A DNA stretch of 64,000 nt, taken from NCBI GenBank assembly GCA_913056395.1, contig CAJXMG010000009.1:28973-92972 (forward strand), written 5' to 3'. The translations under genes were made by a program, and so were the position numbers. The notes beneath the pieces were generated by a model. That model did not search any database. It saw nothing but the letters and a program-made list of their open reading frames with translations, and was not told where the DNA came from. Origin of the DNA: an uncultured bacterium (GTDB lineage Bacteria > Planctomycetota > UBA8108 > UBA1146). Below are positions 41,103 to 51,074 of this stretch, piece after piece. How positions within the stretch are numbered: position 1 is the first letter of the stretch; each line of letters opens with the position of its first letter.

Positions 41103-43334
41103 ATGAACGAATCCAGAGGATCCAAAGGTCAACGGTCAGGTCGCAAGAGAACCCCCAAACGAAATCCCTTGCGAGAGGGTAGCAAGCAGTCCGTCCTCAA
41201 CGCAGCCATGCGCAGGCTGGAGTTGGATCAAGTACTCCAACTGTTGTCTCTTCACGCTACCACCAGTGCAGGCCGTCAAAGGCTCCAGTCTCTTTCTCCT
41301 CAGAACTCTGCAGAACAGATGCGTCGCGGCCTCACGGTCGTAGAAGAGATCGGTACCCTCATCGGTAATGGTTTTGATCCCGGTTTGCGTGGAATCGGAA
41401 ATCTCGGATCCACCCTACAGCGATCGGGAGAAGGGTCGTCGCTTCTCGATGCCCCCCAGTTGGCCAATGTTTTTAAAGTATTAGACCGGTCCAGAGCCCT
41501 GCGTGGAACGTTGGCGGAGTGCGACCTGCCACATTTGCTGGAAATTTCACAACGTTTGACGGACCTTCCTGCCCTGCGAGAAAAGTTGGAGAGGGCTGTG
41601 GATTTCTCGGGAGAGATTCTGGACGAAGCCTCCGAGGCCCTTCTCGACCTGAGAATGCAAGCCGGGGAATTGGAGCGGGAGATCCGCGAATGGATGGAGT
41701 CTCACAGGGAGCTGAGCCCCTGGAAAAAATTTCTGCAGGGATCTGTGATCACTCCCCGGAATGGTCGCCTTTGTTGGGCTGTCAGAGTGGAGTGTCGACA
41801 TCAGGTCAGAGGGGTGGTCCATGGGGAATCTGCCTCAGGGCAGACCCTGTTTGTGGAACCGGAGCCTGTCGTTCGCAAGGGGCATCAGTTGCAGAGGGTT
41901 CAGGATCGAATCCTGCAGGAGAAGCGAAGGATTATTGCCGATTTATCCCGGGAAGTTTGGCTTAAATCGACTCAGGTTATTCAACTCTGGGAACAACTGA
42001 TCGAGTTGGACATGATTCAGGCGAAGGCACGGTTCTCCAAAAATCTGAACTGCAGAATTCCTGAGATCAGCGAAGATCGGGTTCTGAGGCTTGTTCAGGC
42101 CCGGCATCCGCTGCTGATTTGGCGTCAACTTCAGCAACAGGGAAATCCTGTCTCGCTTCCCGAGGCTGTTCCATCAGAAAATCTGAAAACTGCAATCGAT
42201 GAAATCGTACCTCTCGATCTCCAGTTGAATGGGGGGCAGTTTCAACTGGTGGTGACAGGACCCAATACGGGAGGCAAGACAGTGGTCTTGAAAACCGCAG
42301 GTTTGTTATCGCTCATGGCCTCCTGCTCCATCCCTGTTCCTGTGGAGGAGGGGACCACAATCCCCTGTTTTGATGCGGTCCATGTCGATATCGGAGATGA
42401 GCAAAGTTTACAGCAGGATCTTTCGACCTTCTCTTCCCACATTGCCATCATCTCTGAAATCCTCGAGTTTTCGACGAGTAAAAGCCTCGTACTGATCGAT
42501 GAGTTGGGTTCCGGTACGGATCCCCTTGAAGGGGCAGCCCTTGCAGAATCGGTGCTGGACCGCCTCTATGAGAGAGGCACTTTTACGGTTGTCACCACTC
42601 ATATCGGTCGGTTGAAGGAGTACGCCTACCGGCGGAAGAAATGCGGAAATGCAGCGATGGAGTTTGATCCGGAAAAGCTGGCTCCCACCTATCGACTGAA
42701 AATCGGCCTACCCGGCAAATCGAATGCTTTGGTCATCGCTGAAAAACTGGGAATGCCTGAAGAGGTCATCAGCAGGGCGCGAGAACTGAGTGAAAAGGAA
42801 GCAGGTATCGACCCCGAAGTTCTAGAGGGGCTGCGTCGCTCACAGAGTGATTTGGAAAGAAAGGTACAGGAAGCGGAAGCACAGGGTGAAAAAGCCCGGC
42901 TCATGGCTGAGGAAGTTGCGGCAACCGGTCAAGAACAGCAAAGGATGAAAGCGGCTCTGGAGTATGAGCTGGAACGCATCGAGGAGATCCGTGTCCGTGA
43001 AGTGATTGATCTGGTTCAGGCGCAACTGACTCAGTTGGGTGACATTCAGGGAGAGAGAGGCGAAGTGGTCAGGGCGCTGAAGCAGCAACTGGAGCGCTCA
43101 AAGGCTGATACCCGTTTGCAACAAAGGCGGTTGGAAACGGCACGCAGTCTTCGAAAGGGGGATGCGGTCTTTGTCCCCAGATTGCAAAAAGTGTGTGAGA
43201 TCAAAAAGATCAACAAGGAAAAGCAGAAACTGATTGTCGTTTTGAATGGTATCGATACCGAAGTGCAGTTTCAGGAGATTTCCTGGGTTCTTCCGCCACC
43301 AGGTTTCGATCTGTGGTGGTACTGCGACGAATAA
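41103..43334 (+). CDS. mutS2: MutS2-like protein, apparently without Smr domain
   Basis: GPNTGGKTVVLKTAGLLSLMA, VHVDIGDEQSLQQDLSTFSSHI, LVLIDELGSGTDPLEGAALA; ends shortly after the long coiled coil. Confidence 0.92.
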   Translation: MNESRGSKGQRSGRKRTPKRNPLREGSKQSVLNAAMRRLELDQVLQLLSLHATTSAGRQRLQSLSPQNSAEQMRRGLTVVEEIGTLIGNGFDPGLRGIGNLGSTLQRSGEGSSLLDAPQLANVFKVLDRSRALRGTLAECDLPHLLEISQRLTDLPALREKLERAVDFSGEILDEASEALLDLRMQAGELEREIREWMESHRELSPWKKFLQGSVITPRNGRLCWAVRVECRHQVRGVVHGESASGQTLFVEPEPVVRKGHQLQRVQDRILQEKRRIIADLSREVWLKSTQVIQLWEQLIELDMIQAKARFSKNLNCRIPEISEDRVLRLVQARHPLLIWRQLQQQGNPVSLPEAVPSENLKTAIDEIVPLDLQLNGGQFQLVVTGPNTGGKTVVLKTAGLLSLMASCSIPVPVEEGTTIPCFDAVHVDIGDEQSLQQDLSTFSSHIAIISEILEFSTSKSLVLIDELGSGTDPLEGAALAESVLDRLYERGTFTVVTTHIGRLKEYAYRRKKCGNAAMEFDPEKLAPTYRLKIGLPGKSNALVIAEKLGMPEEVISRARELSEKEAGIDPEVLEGLRRSQSDLERKVQEAEAQGEKARLMAEEVAATGQEQQRMKAALEYELERIEEIRVREVIDLVQAQLTQLGDIQGERGEVVRALKQQLERSKADTRLQQRRLETARSLRKGDAVFVPRLQKVCEIKKINKEKQKLIVVLNGIDTEVQFQEISWVLPPPGFDLWWYCDE

Positions 43335-43348
43335 ATCGACGATTCCGT

Positions 43349-45877
43349 CTATCTCAGTATGTACCCGAGATCAAACGAGAACTCTCGCGTTCTGTCTCCC
43401 GGTTCTTTCAGCAATGCTTCTGTCCAGGTCACAGCGACCGGCATTCTTTGTCCGAAGAGCGGGATGTAGAGAATGATTCCACCACCCACACCTACCCGGT
43501 AGTCATCGAGGCTGAAGTTGTCGATGTCGTCCGCAAGATTACCGAAGTCAGCAAACAAGGTTCCCCGAATATTACTGTCCACCAAGGGCCAACTGTACTC
43601 AAGAGTACCGAAGTGTCGAACAGCTCCACCGGTTTCAAATCCGTTTTCGGTAGGGCCGGCCCCTCGGTAATCAAATCCCCGCAGACTGCGTGGGCCACCC
43701 AGGTAGTAACGTTCGAAGATAGGAATGAAAGAACTGTCCCCATAAGAATCGACGACACCAAAGTTGTTTTTGAAAGCTAGGACGTGGCGGAGATTGTCAG
43801 TTTCCTCGAAAATGGTCTCGAAGAGACCAAAGCTGAATTCAACTTTGTTGAGATCCAAGTCTCCACCCAAGGCTCCTCCCATGCGGGTATAGGTGGCCTC
43901 GGTATTCCAGCCATCAACTGCACCCACATCCGGACGGAAGACTCTCTGGTCCCAGTCGAAGCGAAAGTCCAGAGCGTTGAGAGGCGTTTTTCCTTCGCTG
44001 TCAAAGATCACAGCGGGTGCACCAGCGGAAATGTTTTCGATCGTCACGGCATCACTTCGGAATCCCACTTCACCACGGATCTTCAACTCTCGGTCAAAAA
44101 GGCGTCCGAGGGTTAATCCCGCACTGTTTCGATCCTCTGTGTAGTTTTGTCGCAGAAGAACGGAACGGAAAGCTGAGACCCGCAGAGAGTTGGAAGTTCC
44201 CCTCAGATATGGTTCAAAGAACTGCAGACGGTAGCGTGAATACTCAGAGCCCGGTTGGGCTTCCAGAATCAGTTTTTGCCCTGCACCGGTGAATGAGCCT
44301 GGGAAATCCGTCAGAGAGGACGGCCAATCGGTAATGTCAAAATTGCGCTTCTCGATGGCGATATTGCCGAGGATTCCAGTACTGGTCGAGTAGCCAAATC
44401 CGAAGAGAGCCCGACCGGTGGACCCTTCTGCTATTTCGAACACCACAGGGCGATCTCCTGCGGCTTCGCTTGAATCAAAGTAGGGACGGATGCTGTTGAA
44501 GTATTGAAGTCTGTAAAGGTTGCTCAGGCTGTCCTGAATTTGGGAGGGGCTAAACTCCTCTCCTGGATAAACTTCCAGTTGACGGCGAATCACTTCGTCT
44601 TTGGTGGAGCGATTTCCCCGAATCTGGATTTCCCCAACCTGGGCTTTGGTTCCCTGTGTAATCAGATATTTAAGTGTGACGTCTTCACCTTCGAGCGGAT
44701 AGATCACTGTCGGGTCGATGGAAGCATCGATGAAGGCCTGATCGTTGAACAGCTTCCTCATCGCTTCTGCATCCTGCTTGATCAGGGTGCCGTTCCATTC
44801 ACTGCCCTCCTGAATGGTACATACGTCCCTGAGATCTGAACCTGTCAGGGTATGTTCACCGGTAAACTCAAATTCGACCTTGCCAACCTTGTAGCGCGGG
44901 CCTTCGTCGATGTCGATGACGAGTCGAAGATGCTGAAGTCCTTCGGTGTACTCCTGGCGGTTCAGCGAAACCTGGGCATCAAAATAGCCATTCAGGAAGT
45001 AATACTCGCGAATCTGATTGAGGTCTCCTTCGAGGAGTCGAGGGTCAAACTTTCCAGATTTCCCAATTCCCAAAAAGGTTCGGGGATTCAACTGCATGAT
45101 CTTGAGAATCTCCTCCGAAGAGATATTCCCTGCTCCGACAAATCCAACGGATTGAATCAAGACTTGAGGGCCTTCATCGATCTCGAAGACCACGGTCAAA
45201 TTGTTAAGGTCTCCCTCAAGGCGGTTGCCGACATTTGCGAAGGGGTAACCATCCTTGAGCAAGAGGCCACGGATCACATCGGAGTCCTCGCGTATGATCA
45301 GGGGATCATAGAGTTCATCTTCTTTAGTCTGGATCTCTCTCAGCATGACTTTATCGGAGAGGGCATCGTTTCCCTCAAAGACGACGGAGCGAACCGGTTT
45401 TCGCTCTTCCAGGCTGATCGTGATGATCACGCCCTCGGGGACACTCTGGATGACCGGTGGGGCGATGGAGACAAAATCCCCACTTCCCCAAAGACGCCGA
45501 TACTCTTCGTCGAGGGCAGCAGCGGTATAGGTCGAGCCGACCCGAAGTTTCATTCGGGTGAGCACCTCGGCTGCACCCAGACGATCCAGACCCAAAATGC
45601 GAAGTTCGGCGATACGGGAATCTTCGAGACTCTCACCAGAATCAGCCGGTTGGGCTATCACGAGCCCTTGCGAGGGGGAGAGAAGTGGTGTCAGGCAGCA
45701 CAGCGTGAGGAGGAGGAGCCTTGAAAGGAATTGGCAGGAGCGCAGAGCCGCGGGGGCCTGTCGGTTGATCTCGAGGCTGCGCGAACGCACTCCACTTTCG
45801 ATGAACACAGGATTCTCCAATTCGGGTGGGGAATCGGTCATCAAAGCGGGTTGAATACCGGAATACTCGCTGAACAT
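43349..45877 (-). CDS. bamA: Outer membrane protein assembly factor BamA (POTRA repeats plus beta barrel)
   Basis: Signal sequence, POTRA repeats, GRALFGFGYSTSTG, RYYLGGPRSLRGFDYRG motif. Confidence 0.9.
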   Translation of the reverse strand: MFSEYSGIQPALMTDSPPELENPVFIESGVRSRSLEINRQAPAALRSCQFLSRLLLLTLCCLTPLLSPSQGLVIAQPADSGESLEDSRIAELRILGLDRLGAAEVLTRMKLRVGSTYTAAALDEEYRRLWGSGDFVSIAPPVIQSVPEGVIITISLEERKPVRSVVFEGNDALSDKVMLREIQTKEDELYDPLIIREDSDVIRGLLLKDGYPFANVGNRLEGDLNNLTVVFEIDEGPQVLIQSVGFVGAGNISSEEILKIMQLNPRTFLGIGKSGKFDPRLLEGDLNQIREYYFLNGYFDAQVSLNRQEYTEGLQHLRLVIDIDEGPRYKVGKVEFEFTGEHTLTGSDLRDVCTIQEGSEWNGTLIKQDAEAMRKLFNDQAFIDASIDPTVIYPLEGEDVTLKYLITQGTKAQVGEIQIRGNRSTKDEVIRRQLEVYPGEEFSPSQIQDSLSNLYRLQYFNSIRPYFDSSEAAGDRPVVFEIAEGSTGRALFGFGYSTSTGILGNIAIEKRNFDITDWPSSLTDFPGSFTGAGQKLILEAQPGSEYSRYRLQFFEPYLRGTSNSLRVSAFRSVLLRQNYTEDRNSAGLTLGRLFDRELKIRGEVGFRSDAVTIENISAGAPAVIFDSEGKTPLNALDFRFDWDQRVFRPDVGAVDGWNTEATYTRMGGALGGDLDLNKVEFSFGLFETIFEETDNLRHVLAFKNNFGVVDSYGDSSFIPIFERYYLGGPRSLRGFDYRGAGPTENGFETGGAVRHFGTLEYSWPLVDSNIRGTLFADFGNLADDIDNFSLDDYRVGVGGGIILYIPLFGQRMPVAVTWTEALLKEPGDRTREFSFDLGYILR

Positions 45878-46076
45878 TTCCCCTGTGATTGGTTATCGAG
45901 GGCACAGGAGGGCCTGTCAACCTGTGAGAGCGTCCAATCCGTGGACAGATCGTGTTCCACAAGGTCCCAAATCGGAACACATGTCGTCAAGACCCCCGAA
46001 ATGGGGCGATTGTGGACGGGCACAGCCTTTGCCAATGTTCTCCCGAATCGAACCCGTTTTAGTTGGGAGATCCGAC

Positions 46077-46550
46077 ATGAGACCCGTCAGTAACACCCAA
46101 AATCAGAGCCGTTTGGTGACCATCGATGAGGCCAACAAGATGTTGCCCCTGATTCAGAATGTGGTGGAAGACATCGTCCGAATTTGGGATTGCATCATTC
46201 AAAAACGGACCGAATTGGAATGTCTCGAGAAGAACGCGACCCGCGAGGAGGTGTCCGTACTTCAGTTGACCGCCCAGGATCTCAAGCAGGAACTGAACGG
46301 ATTCATCGATCGAATCAATGGGTACATTCGTGAGATCGAGGAGTTGGGCTGTTTCGTACAGGAGTTCAAGAGGGGGGTGATCAACTTCCCGACACTGTAC
46401 GTGGGAAGAAAAGTCTTTCTTTGCTGGCGCCCCGGTGACGAAGAGGTGAGGTACTGGCACGAGCTGGACGAGTCTTTCACCGAGCGTACGCCGATCCGTG
46501 ACTTCAGGGATTTCTTCTTCCAGAGAGTCGACGACTCTCTGGGTGATTAG
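46077..46550 (+). CDS. DUF2203 family protein
   Basis: LVTIDEANKMLPLIQNVVEDI...INFPTLYVGRKVFLCWRPGDEEVRYWHELDESFTERTPI. Confidence 0.85.
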   Translation: MRPVSNTQNQSRLVTIDEANKMLPLIQNVVEDIVRIWDCIIQKRTELECLEKNATREEVSVLQLTAQDLKQELNGFIDRINGYIREIEELGCFVQEFKRGVINFPTLYVGRKVFLCWRPGDEEVRYWHELDESFTERTPIRDFRDFFFQRVDDSLGD

Positions 46551-46552
46551 AA

Positions 46553-47305
46553 CTAACCGGAGAGCTTTTCGAGCATCTCCGGTGAGATGTCCAAATTGGT
46601 GTGTACATTTTGAACGTCATCGTTGTCCTCAACTTCCGCAATGAAGTTGAGGACTTTGGTGGCGGTTTTTTCATCCTCGATGGTGACCGTGCTGGTAGGG
46701 ATTCGGGTCACTTCTGCGTAACTCGGTTCCAGATTTGCACCGGCGATGGCCTGTCGTACCGCAGTGAACTGGGCAGGAGTGGTCAACACCTGAAGATGAC
46801 CCTCCTCGACTTTCACATCGTCTGCTCCCGCATCCAGAGCCAATTCCAGCAGATCATCCTCGGAGATGGAATCGGTGGGTAGTTCGATCACGCCCCGGGT
46901 TTCAAACATCCAGGAGACGGAGCCGGGGCTTCCCAGCTGCCCGCCTTTTTTATCAAAGATTTTACGAAGCTCACTTGCCGTACGGTTTTTGTTGTCGGTG
47001 AGAATGTCGATCATCAGTGCCACCTGGCCTGGTGAGTATCCTTCGTAGACCAATTCCGAGATGGCGTCCGATGCCAATTCGCCGGTTCCCTTTTTGATAG
47101 CACGGTCGATATTGTCATTGGGCATATTGGCGGCTTTGGCTTTGTCGACCACCAACTTCAGGTGAGGGTTCCCATTCACATCCCCGCCGCCGTCCCGGGC
47201 CGCAACCGTGATCAACTTGGCAAGTTTGCTGAAAATCTTGCCGCGCTTGGCGTCATTGGCGGCTTTCTTGTGCTTGATCCCAGCCCATTTGGAATGTCCT
47301 GCCAC
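46553..47305 (-). CDS. yebC: YebC/PmpR family transcription/translation factor
   Basis: MAGHSKWAGIKHKKAANDAKRGKIFSKLAKLI and conserved YebC C-terminus. Confidence 0.95.
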   Translation of the reverse strand: MAGHSKWAGIKHKKAANDAKRGKIFSKLAKLITVAARDGGGDVNGNPHLKLVVDKAKAANMPNDNIDRAIKKGTGELASDAISELVYEGYSPGQVALMIDILTDNKNRTASELRKIFDKKGGQLGSPGSVSWMFETRGVIELPTDSISEDDLLELALDAGADDVKVEEGHLQVLTTPAQFTAVRQAIAGANLEPSYAEVTRIPTSTVTIEDEKTATKVLNFIAEVEDNDDVQNVHTNLDISPEMLEKLSG

Positions 47306-47363
47306 GATCGAATCCCTTCTTCACCAGGGGAGGATTGCGTCTGTTTCCTGAGCGCAATTCTGA

Positions 47364-48518
47364 CTAGCGAGTTTTCTTCTTGCTGGTCTTTTTCTTCGCT
47401 ACTTTTTTGGCGGCCTTCTTGGCTACTTTTTTCGTTGCCTTTTTCTTGGTGGTCTTTTTAACCGCTTTTTTAGCAACCTTTTTCTTGGTGGTCTTTTTGA
47501 CCGCTTTTTTAGCAACCTTTTTCTTGGTCACTTTCTTTTTGGCGGTTGTCTTTTTCTTTGCAGCAGCGGCCTTCTTCTTGGCGGCTGCCTTTTTCTTATC
47601 AGCAGCGGCTTTCTTCTTTGCGGCGGCGGCCTTCTTCTTGTCGTCTGCGGCCTTTTTCTTCGCTGCAGCAGCTTTCTTTTTGGCTACCTCAGCGGCTTTC
47701 TTTGCAGCAGCAGCCTTCTTTTCTGCAGCAGCTTTCTTCTTCGCTTCGGCAGCGGCTTTTTTCTCCGCAGCTGCGATCTTTGCTGCTTCCTTACGAGCTG
47801 CTTCAGCCGCCTTTTTAGCGGCCAGTTTTTCCGCTTCCAGTTTCTTCTTTTTTGCCAACTCGATGGCCGGGTCAGGATGGCGGAAAGCCTCGTCATGCAG
47901 TGCCATCACCGCGTGGACCAGAGGGACCTCTCCCAACTCTTCGTAAAGATCTTTCTGTCTTTGCGTCGAAGTTTTCGATTCAGAAAGCAATCCAGCCCGA
48001 ATCAATCCACCCTGAGCCCAGTTCTCCATGGGAATGACCGGTTGCTCCTTGATTGCTGCCAGAACAAGAAGTTTGCAAAGGTCTGGCAGTTCAGGTGAGC
48101 GTTTGAAAAACTCACGAGTTTCGGGAAGCGTGTTTTCGCGAATAAACTCGAGGCTGACCTGATGGCGACGTTCATAGAGGGTGGAAAGCATTTCCTTGAT
48201 CTGTACCGCAAGCTCCAGTGGGTCTTCCGCTTTGGGAAAGTTTTCAGCGACCTCTGAGGCGGAGGAGATCCGGATCTCGTTCCAGTCGACAAACTGGGTT
48301 CTGAGAAGGTCCCAGGATTTGAGGACTTCCTTGAGGGGCATTTTTGAGGTCAGGGCACCCAGCATCAGGGTGTCGAGGGCATCCAGATCCTGAATCTCCT
48401 TCAGAGTTGGATTCTTGGAATAGGCCTCTTTGACGATGGAGGCGAGGGAGATCTTCCCTTTACCGGAACCTTTGGAAGAGGCGTTCTTTTTGTTGGTGGC
48501 TGCGGTTTTGGCCGCCAT
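47364..48518 (-). CDS. Endonuclease III-like (HhH-GPD) domain fused to Lys/Ala-rich histone H1-like tail
   Basis: Residues about 20-220 are globular (LGALTSKMPLKEVLKSWDLLRTQFVDWNEIRISSASEVAENF...); the C-terminal ~170 aa are KKAAAAKKK/KKTTKKKVAKKAV repeats. Confidence 0.75.
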   Translation of the reverse strand: MAAKTAATNKKNASSKGSGKGKISLASIVKEAYSKNPTLKEIQDLDALDTLMLGALTSKMPLKEVLKSWDLLRTQFVDWNEIRISSASEVAENFPKAEDPLELAVQIKEMLSTLYERRHQVSLEFIRENTLPETREFFKRSPELPDLCKLLVLAAIKEQPVIPMENWAQGGLIRAGLLSESKTSTQRQKDLYEELGEVPLVHAVMALHDEAFRHPDPAIELAKKKKLEAEKLAAKKAAEAARKEAAKIAAAEKKAAAEAKKKAAAEKKAAAAKKAAEVAKKKAAAAKKKAADDKKKAAAAKKKAAADKKKAAAKKKAAAAKKKTTAKKKVTKKKVAKKAVKKTTKKKVAKKAVKKTTKKKATKKVAKKAAKKVAKKKTSKKKTR

Positions 48519-48664
48519 CGGCTTTCCTTCCTCTTGGGAGGGTTTTACAGCGCTTGTCAGCGATTCTGAAGGGCCCTAAGCGTGTCTGCCTGAGCCAAAA
48601 TCGCCCAGGAAGCCCTTCCGTCAGGATTCTAAGGGGGCCAATGCTTCCGGGCAATGGACGCTGA

Positions 48665-49576
48665 TCATTCGACCTGCTGGGAGTCCAAGTTTTTTTGCTT
48701 TTCGGCCCTCTTGGCAGACTCTCCCAGGAAACCCCTGTGATGGGCGATCAACTCTGCAGAGATGGATATGGCGATCTCTTCAGGAGATCTCGATCCGATG
48801 GGGAGCCCCACAGGAGAGCGTACTCTGGAGAGATCTTCTTCGGGGATGCCCTGCTCTCTCAGGTGCTTGAGGATCGCTCCCGCCTTGCCACGACTACCGA
48901 TGAGGCCGACGTAACCGGCGGGGGTGGCGAGTGCACGGGAGAGCGCAAGTTCGTCGTGCTGGTGACCCCGTGTGACGACGACAACCGCACAATTGGCACT
49001 GATCTCGAAATCATCGAGACATTTCTCGAAGGGGGAGCAGTGTACTTCGGTCGTGGGTGCGAAGTATTGGGGAGCCGCAAAGTCTTCACGGTCGTCGATG
49101 ACAGTGATGCGCCACTGAAGAGTCTGAAGCACGTTTTCAAGTGCTCTGGAAACGTGTCCTGCTCCGAGAATGAGGACCCAGGGAGTCCCGACAGGTTCGA
49201 TGTACACTTCGAATTCTCCTCCACAAAGCAGACCGGTTTCAGCGACGGTCGCTGCGGTCAGGCGATGTTTTTCACGGCGGGGTGTCCCGGTAGCCATCAC
49301 TTCCATGGCACTTCGCCAAACATCGGACTCGCTACAGCCTCCACCGACGGTACCCACGGTGCTGCCATCGTCACGAATCAGCATTCTTGCCCCATCTTTG
49401 CCAGGGGTTGAGCCCACGGTCGAAATAATGGTGGCCAACGCTCCACGGCGCCCCGTCTCCAGCAGTCTGATCGTCTCCTGAAATACGTCCAGCACCGTTA
49501 AATCACCTTTCTCGACCTTTAGATCACCCTCCGAAAATAGCAGTGGAGTGGCCGCAGTGCCACCTGAGCGGCCCAA
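48665..49576 (-). CDS. XdhC/CoxI family protein
   Basis: ALATIISTVGSTPGKDGARMLIRDDGSTVGTVGGGCSE, VLILGAGHVSRAL, VVVVTRGHQHDELAL, YVGLIGSRGK. Start uncertain; the ORF track extends to 49801. Confidence 0.85.
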   Translation of the reverse strand: MGRSGGTAATPLLFSEGDLKVEKGDLTVLDVFQETIRLLETGRRGALATIISTVGSTPGKDGARMLIRDDGSTVGTVGGGCSESDVWRSAMEVMATGTPRREKHRLTAATVAETGLLCGGEFEVYIEPVGTPWVLILGAGHVSRALENVLQTLQWRITVIDDREDFAAPQYFAPTTEVHCSPFEKCLDDFEISANCAVVVVTRGHQHDELALSRALATPAGYVGLIGSRGKAGAILKHLREQGIPEEDLSRVRSPVGLPIGSRSPEEIAISISAELIAHHRGFLGESAKRAEKQKNLDSQQVE

Positions 49577-49649
49577 ATTGGGATTCCGTGATATCTTTAT
49601 CTGCGGGTGATGTGGCCCGTTGGACCTGTATTTGGAAAGACGGAGGCCG

Positions 49650-51056
49650 ATGTCCCGTTCAGCGACTCCCAGTCGATTCAGCGAGTGGCCATTACCACCT
49701 GATCCTGGCGAATCACGATTGTTGCTGGATCTTTTTCCTGATCCTCTGATTGTTGCGAGAGGCCCTGCACGAAAACTGTTGTCCGTCAATCGAGCCTTCA
49801 TGGAATTGGTCGGTGTCGATGATCACGGCGATTTGCGGGACGTTCCGCTGACTCACTGGATTCACGAAGACGATCGCCATCGACTGTTGTCGTTGGGCGG
49901 GGATGGAGAATCAGATCCGGTCCCCATCATGGTTCAATTGCGTGACGGCGATTCATGGCAGTCGGTGGCACTGATGGGCGGTAGAAGGCTGAGCCCCCGT
50001 GGTGAAGAGCGGTGGGTGTACCGTCTCAAGATTCTTGAGGAGAGTGGAATAGGCCTTGAGAAGCAAATGCGAGAACAACGCAAAAGGGCTTCAGAGGCTG
50101 TGCGAACTTCTTTGCGCATCTTTCATCTGACAGAAAAAATTCGAATGGCTCCACGTCTCTCGGCGATGCTAATCGGCGTCAAGGACGAAGCCGAGTTCTA
50201 TGAAAGAGCGGGGCGATTGCTCAGCTCTGAAGGGCTCGGTTATCGGGGGGTCAGCTTTTGGCAAATGGCTGGTGATCAGAAGGAACTGATCTGGTCTGAA
50301 AATGATTCGTGTGAGATCGACTTGGAAGCGGGTGAATCGACGAGATCCCTTCCCCTGGTTACGGGGAGCGGTCGTGTGGATCGTGTTTTGGAGCTGCAAA
50401 TTGATAATCGGGAGCTCCAATTGTTGCGCGAGGCTCCGCTATTGATGGAGTGGCATGAGGAAGTTCTTGGCACGATTGCTGAGGTGCTTGCCCTGACACT
50501 TGAAAACCTCAAGTTGCATGCTCAACTGGAAGCCCAGGCTCTGCTGGATCCCCTGACTGGGGTTTCCAACCGACTTTATCTGACAGGACAATTGGAAAAG
50601 GAAGTGGTGCGCTCGCGCCGTGATCAACAGCCTTTGGGTCTGCTCTTTACCGATCTGGATGGCTTCAAGCAGGTCAATGATGTCCTCGGTCACATGAAAG
50701 GGGACGAGTTGCTGATTGAGGTCAGCCAGTTCCTCCAGAACCATTTCCGCGAAAGTGATCATTTGTGTCGCTACGGTGGTGACGAGTTCGTCGTGATCAT
50801 GCCAGGTTCCGCCCTCGAAGACATCCGGGCAAAGGCAGAAGACCTGTTGTCAGCATTTCGAGATCACTCATTCTTGAATGGAGAGACGAGTCAGGCGGGG
50901 AAAGTGTCCCTCTCCCTGGGTATCACCCAACTGCGAGATGGAATGAATGGAGCAGAGCTGTTGGATGAAGCAGACAAGGCTCTCTACGAGGCGAAACGCA
51001 AGGGCAAGGACCAGCTGGTGGTCGTCAAACCTCAAGGGTCAAACTCAGAGGATTAG
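49650..51056 (+). CDS. PAS-like sensor diguanylate cyclase (GGDEF)
   Basis: PAS-like N-terminus, DPLTGVSNRLYLTGQLE, LLFTDLDGFKQVND, LCRYGGDEFVVIMP. Confidence 0.92.
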   Translation: MSRSATPSRFSEWPLPPDPGESRLLLDLFPDPLIVARGPARKLLSVNRAFMELVGVDDHGDLRDVPLTHWIHEDDRHRLLSLGGDGESDPVPIMVQLRDGDSWQSVALMGGRRLSPRGEERWVYRLKILEESGIGLEKQMREQRKRASEAVRTSLRIFHLTEKIRMAPRLSAMLIGVKDEAEFYERAGRLLSSEGLGYRGVSFWQMAGDQKELIWSENDSCEIDLEAGESTRSLPLVTGSGRVDRVLELQIDNRELQLLREAPLLMEWHEEVLGTIAEVLALTLENLKLHAQLEAQALLDPLTGVSNRLYLTGQLEKEVVRSRRDQQPLGLLFTDLDGFKQVNDVLGHMKGDELLIEVSQFLQNHFRESDHLCRYGGDEFVVIMPGSALEDIRAKAEDLLSAFRDHSFLNGETSQAGKVSLSLGITQLRDGMNGAELLDEADKALYEAKRKGKDQLVVVKPQGSNSED

Positions 51057-51074
51057 GCACCACGGGATTTGAGG

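Noticed and set aside
41547-41822. Numerous antisense ORFs of 60-190 aa across the window
   Set aside because: All lie opposite strongly supported genes, show no family motifs, and are expected in moderately high-GC DNA.
47380-47946. 188-aa plus-strand ORF rich in F/A/L opposite the K/A-rich gene
   Set aside because: Antisense artefact of AAG/GCA-rich repeat coding on the minus strand; the minus-strand reading has a proper globular domain and start.
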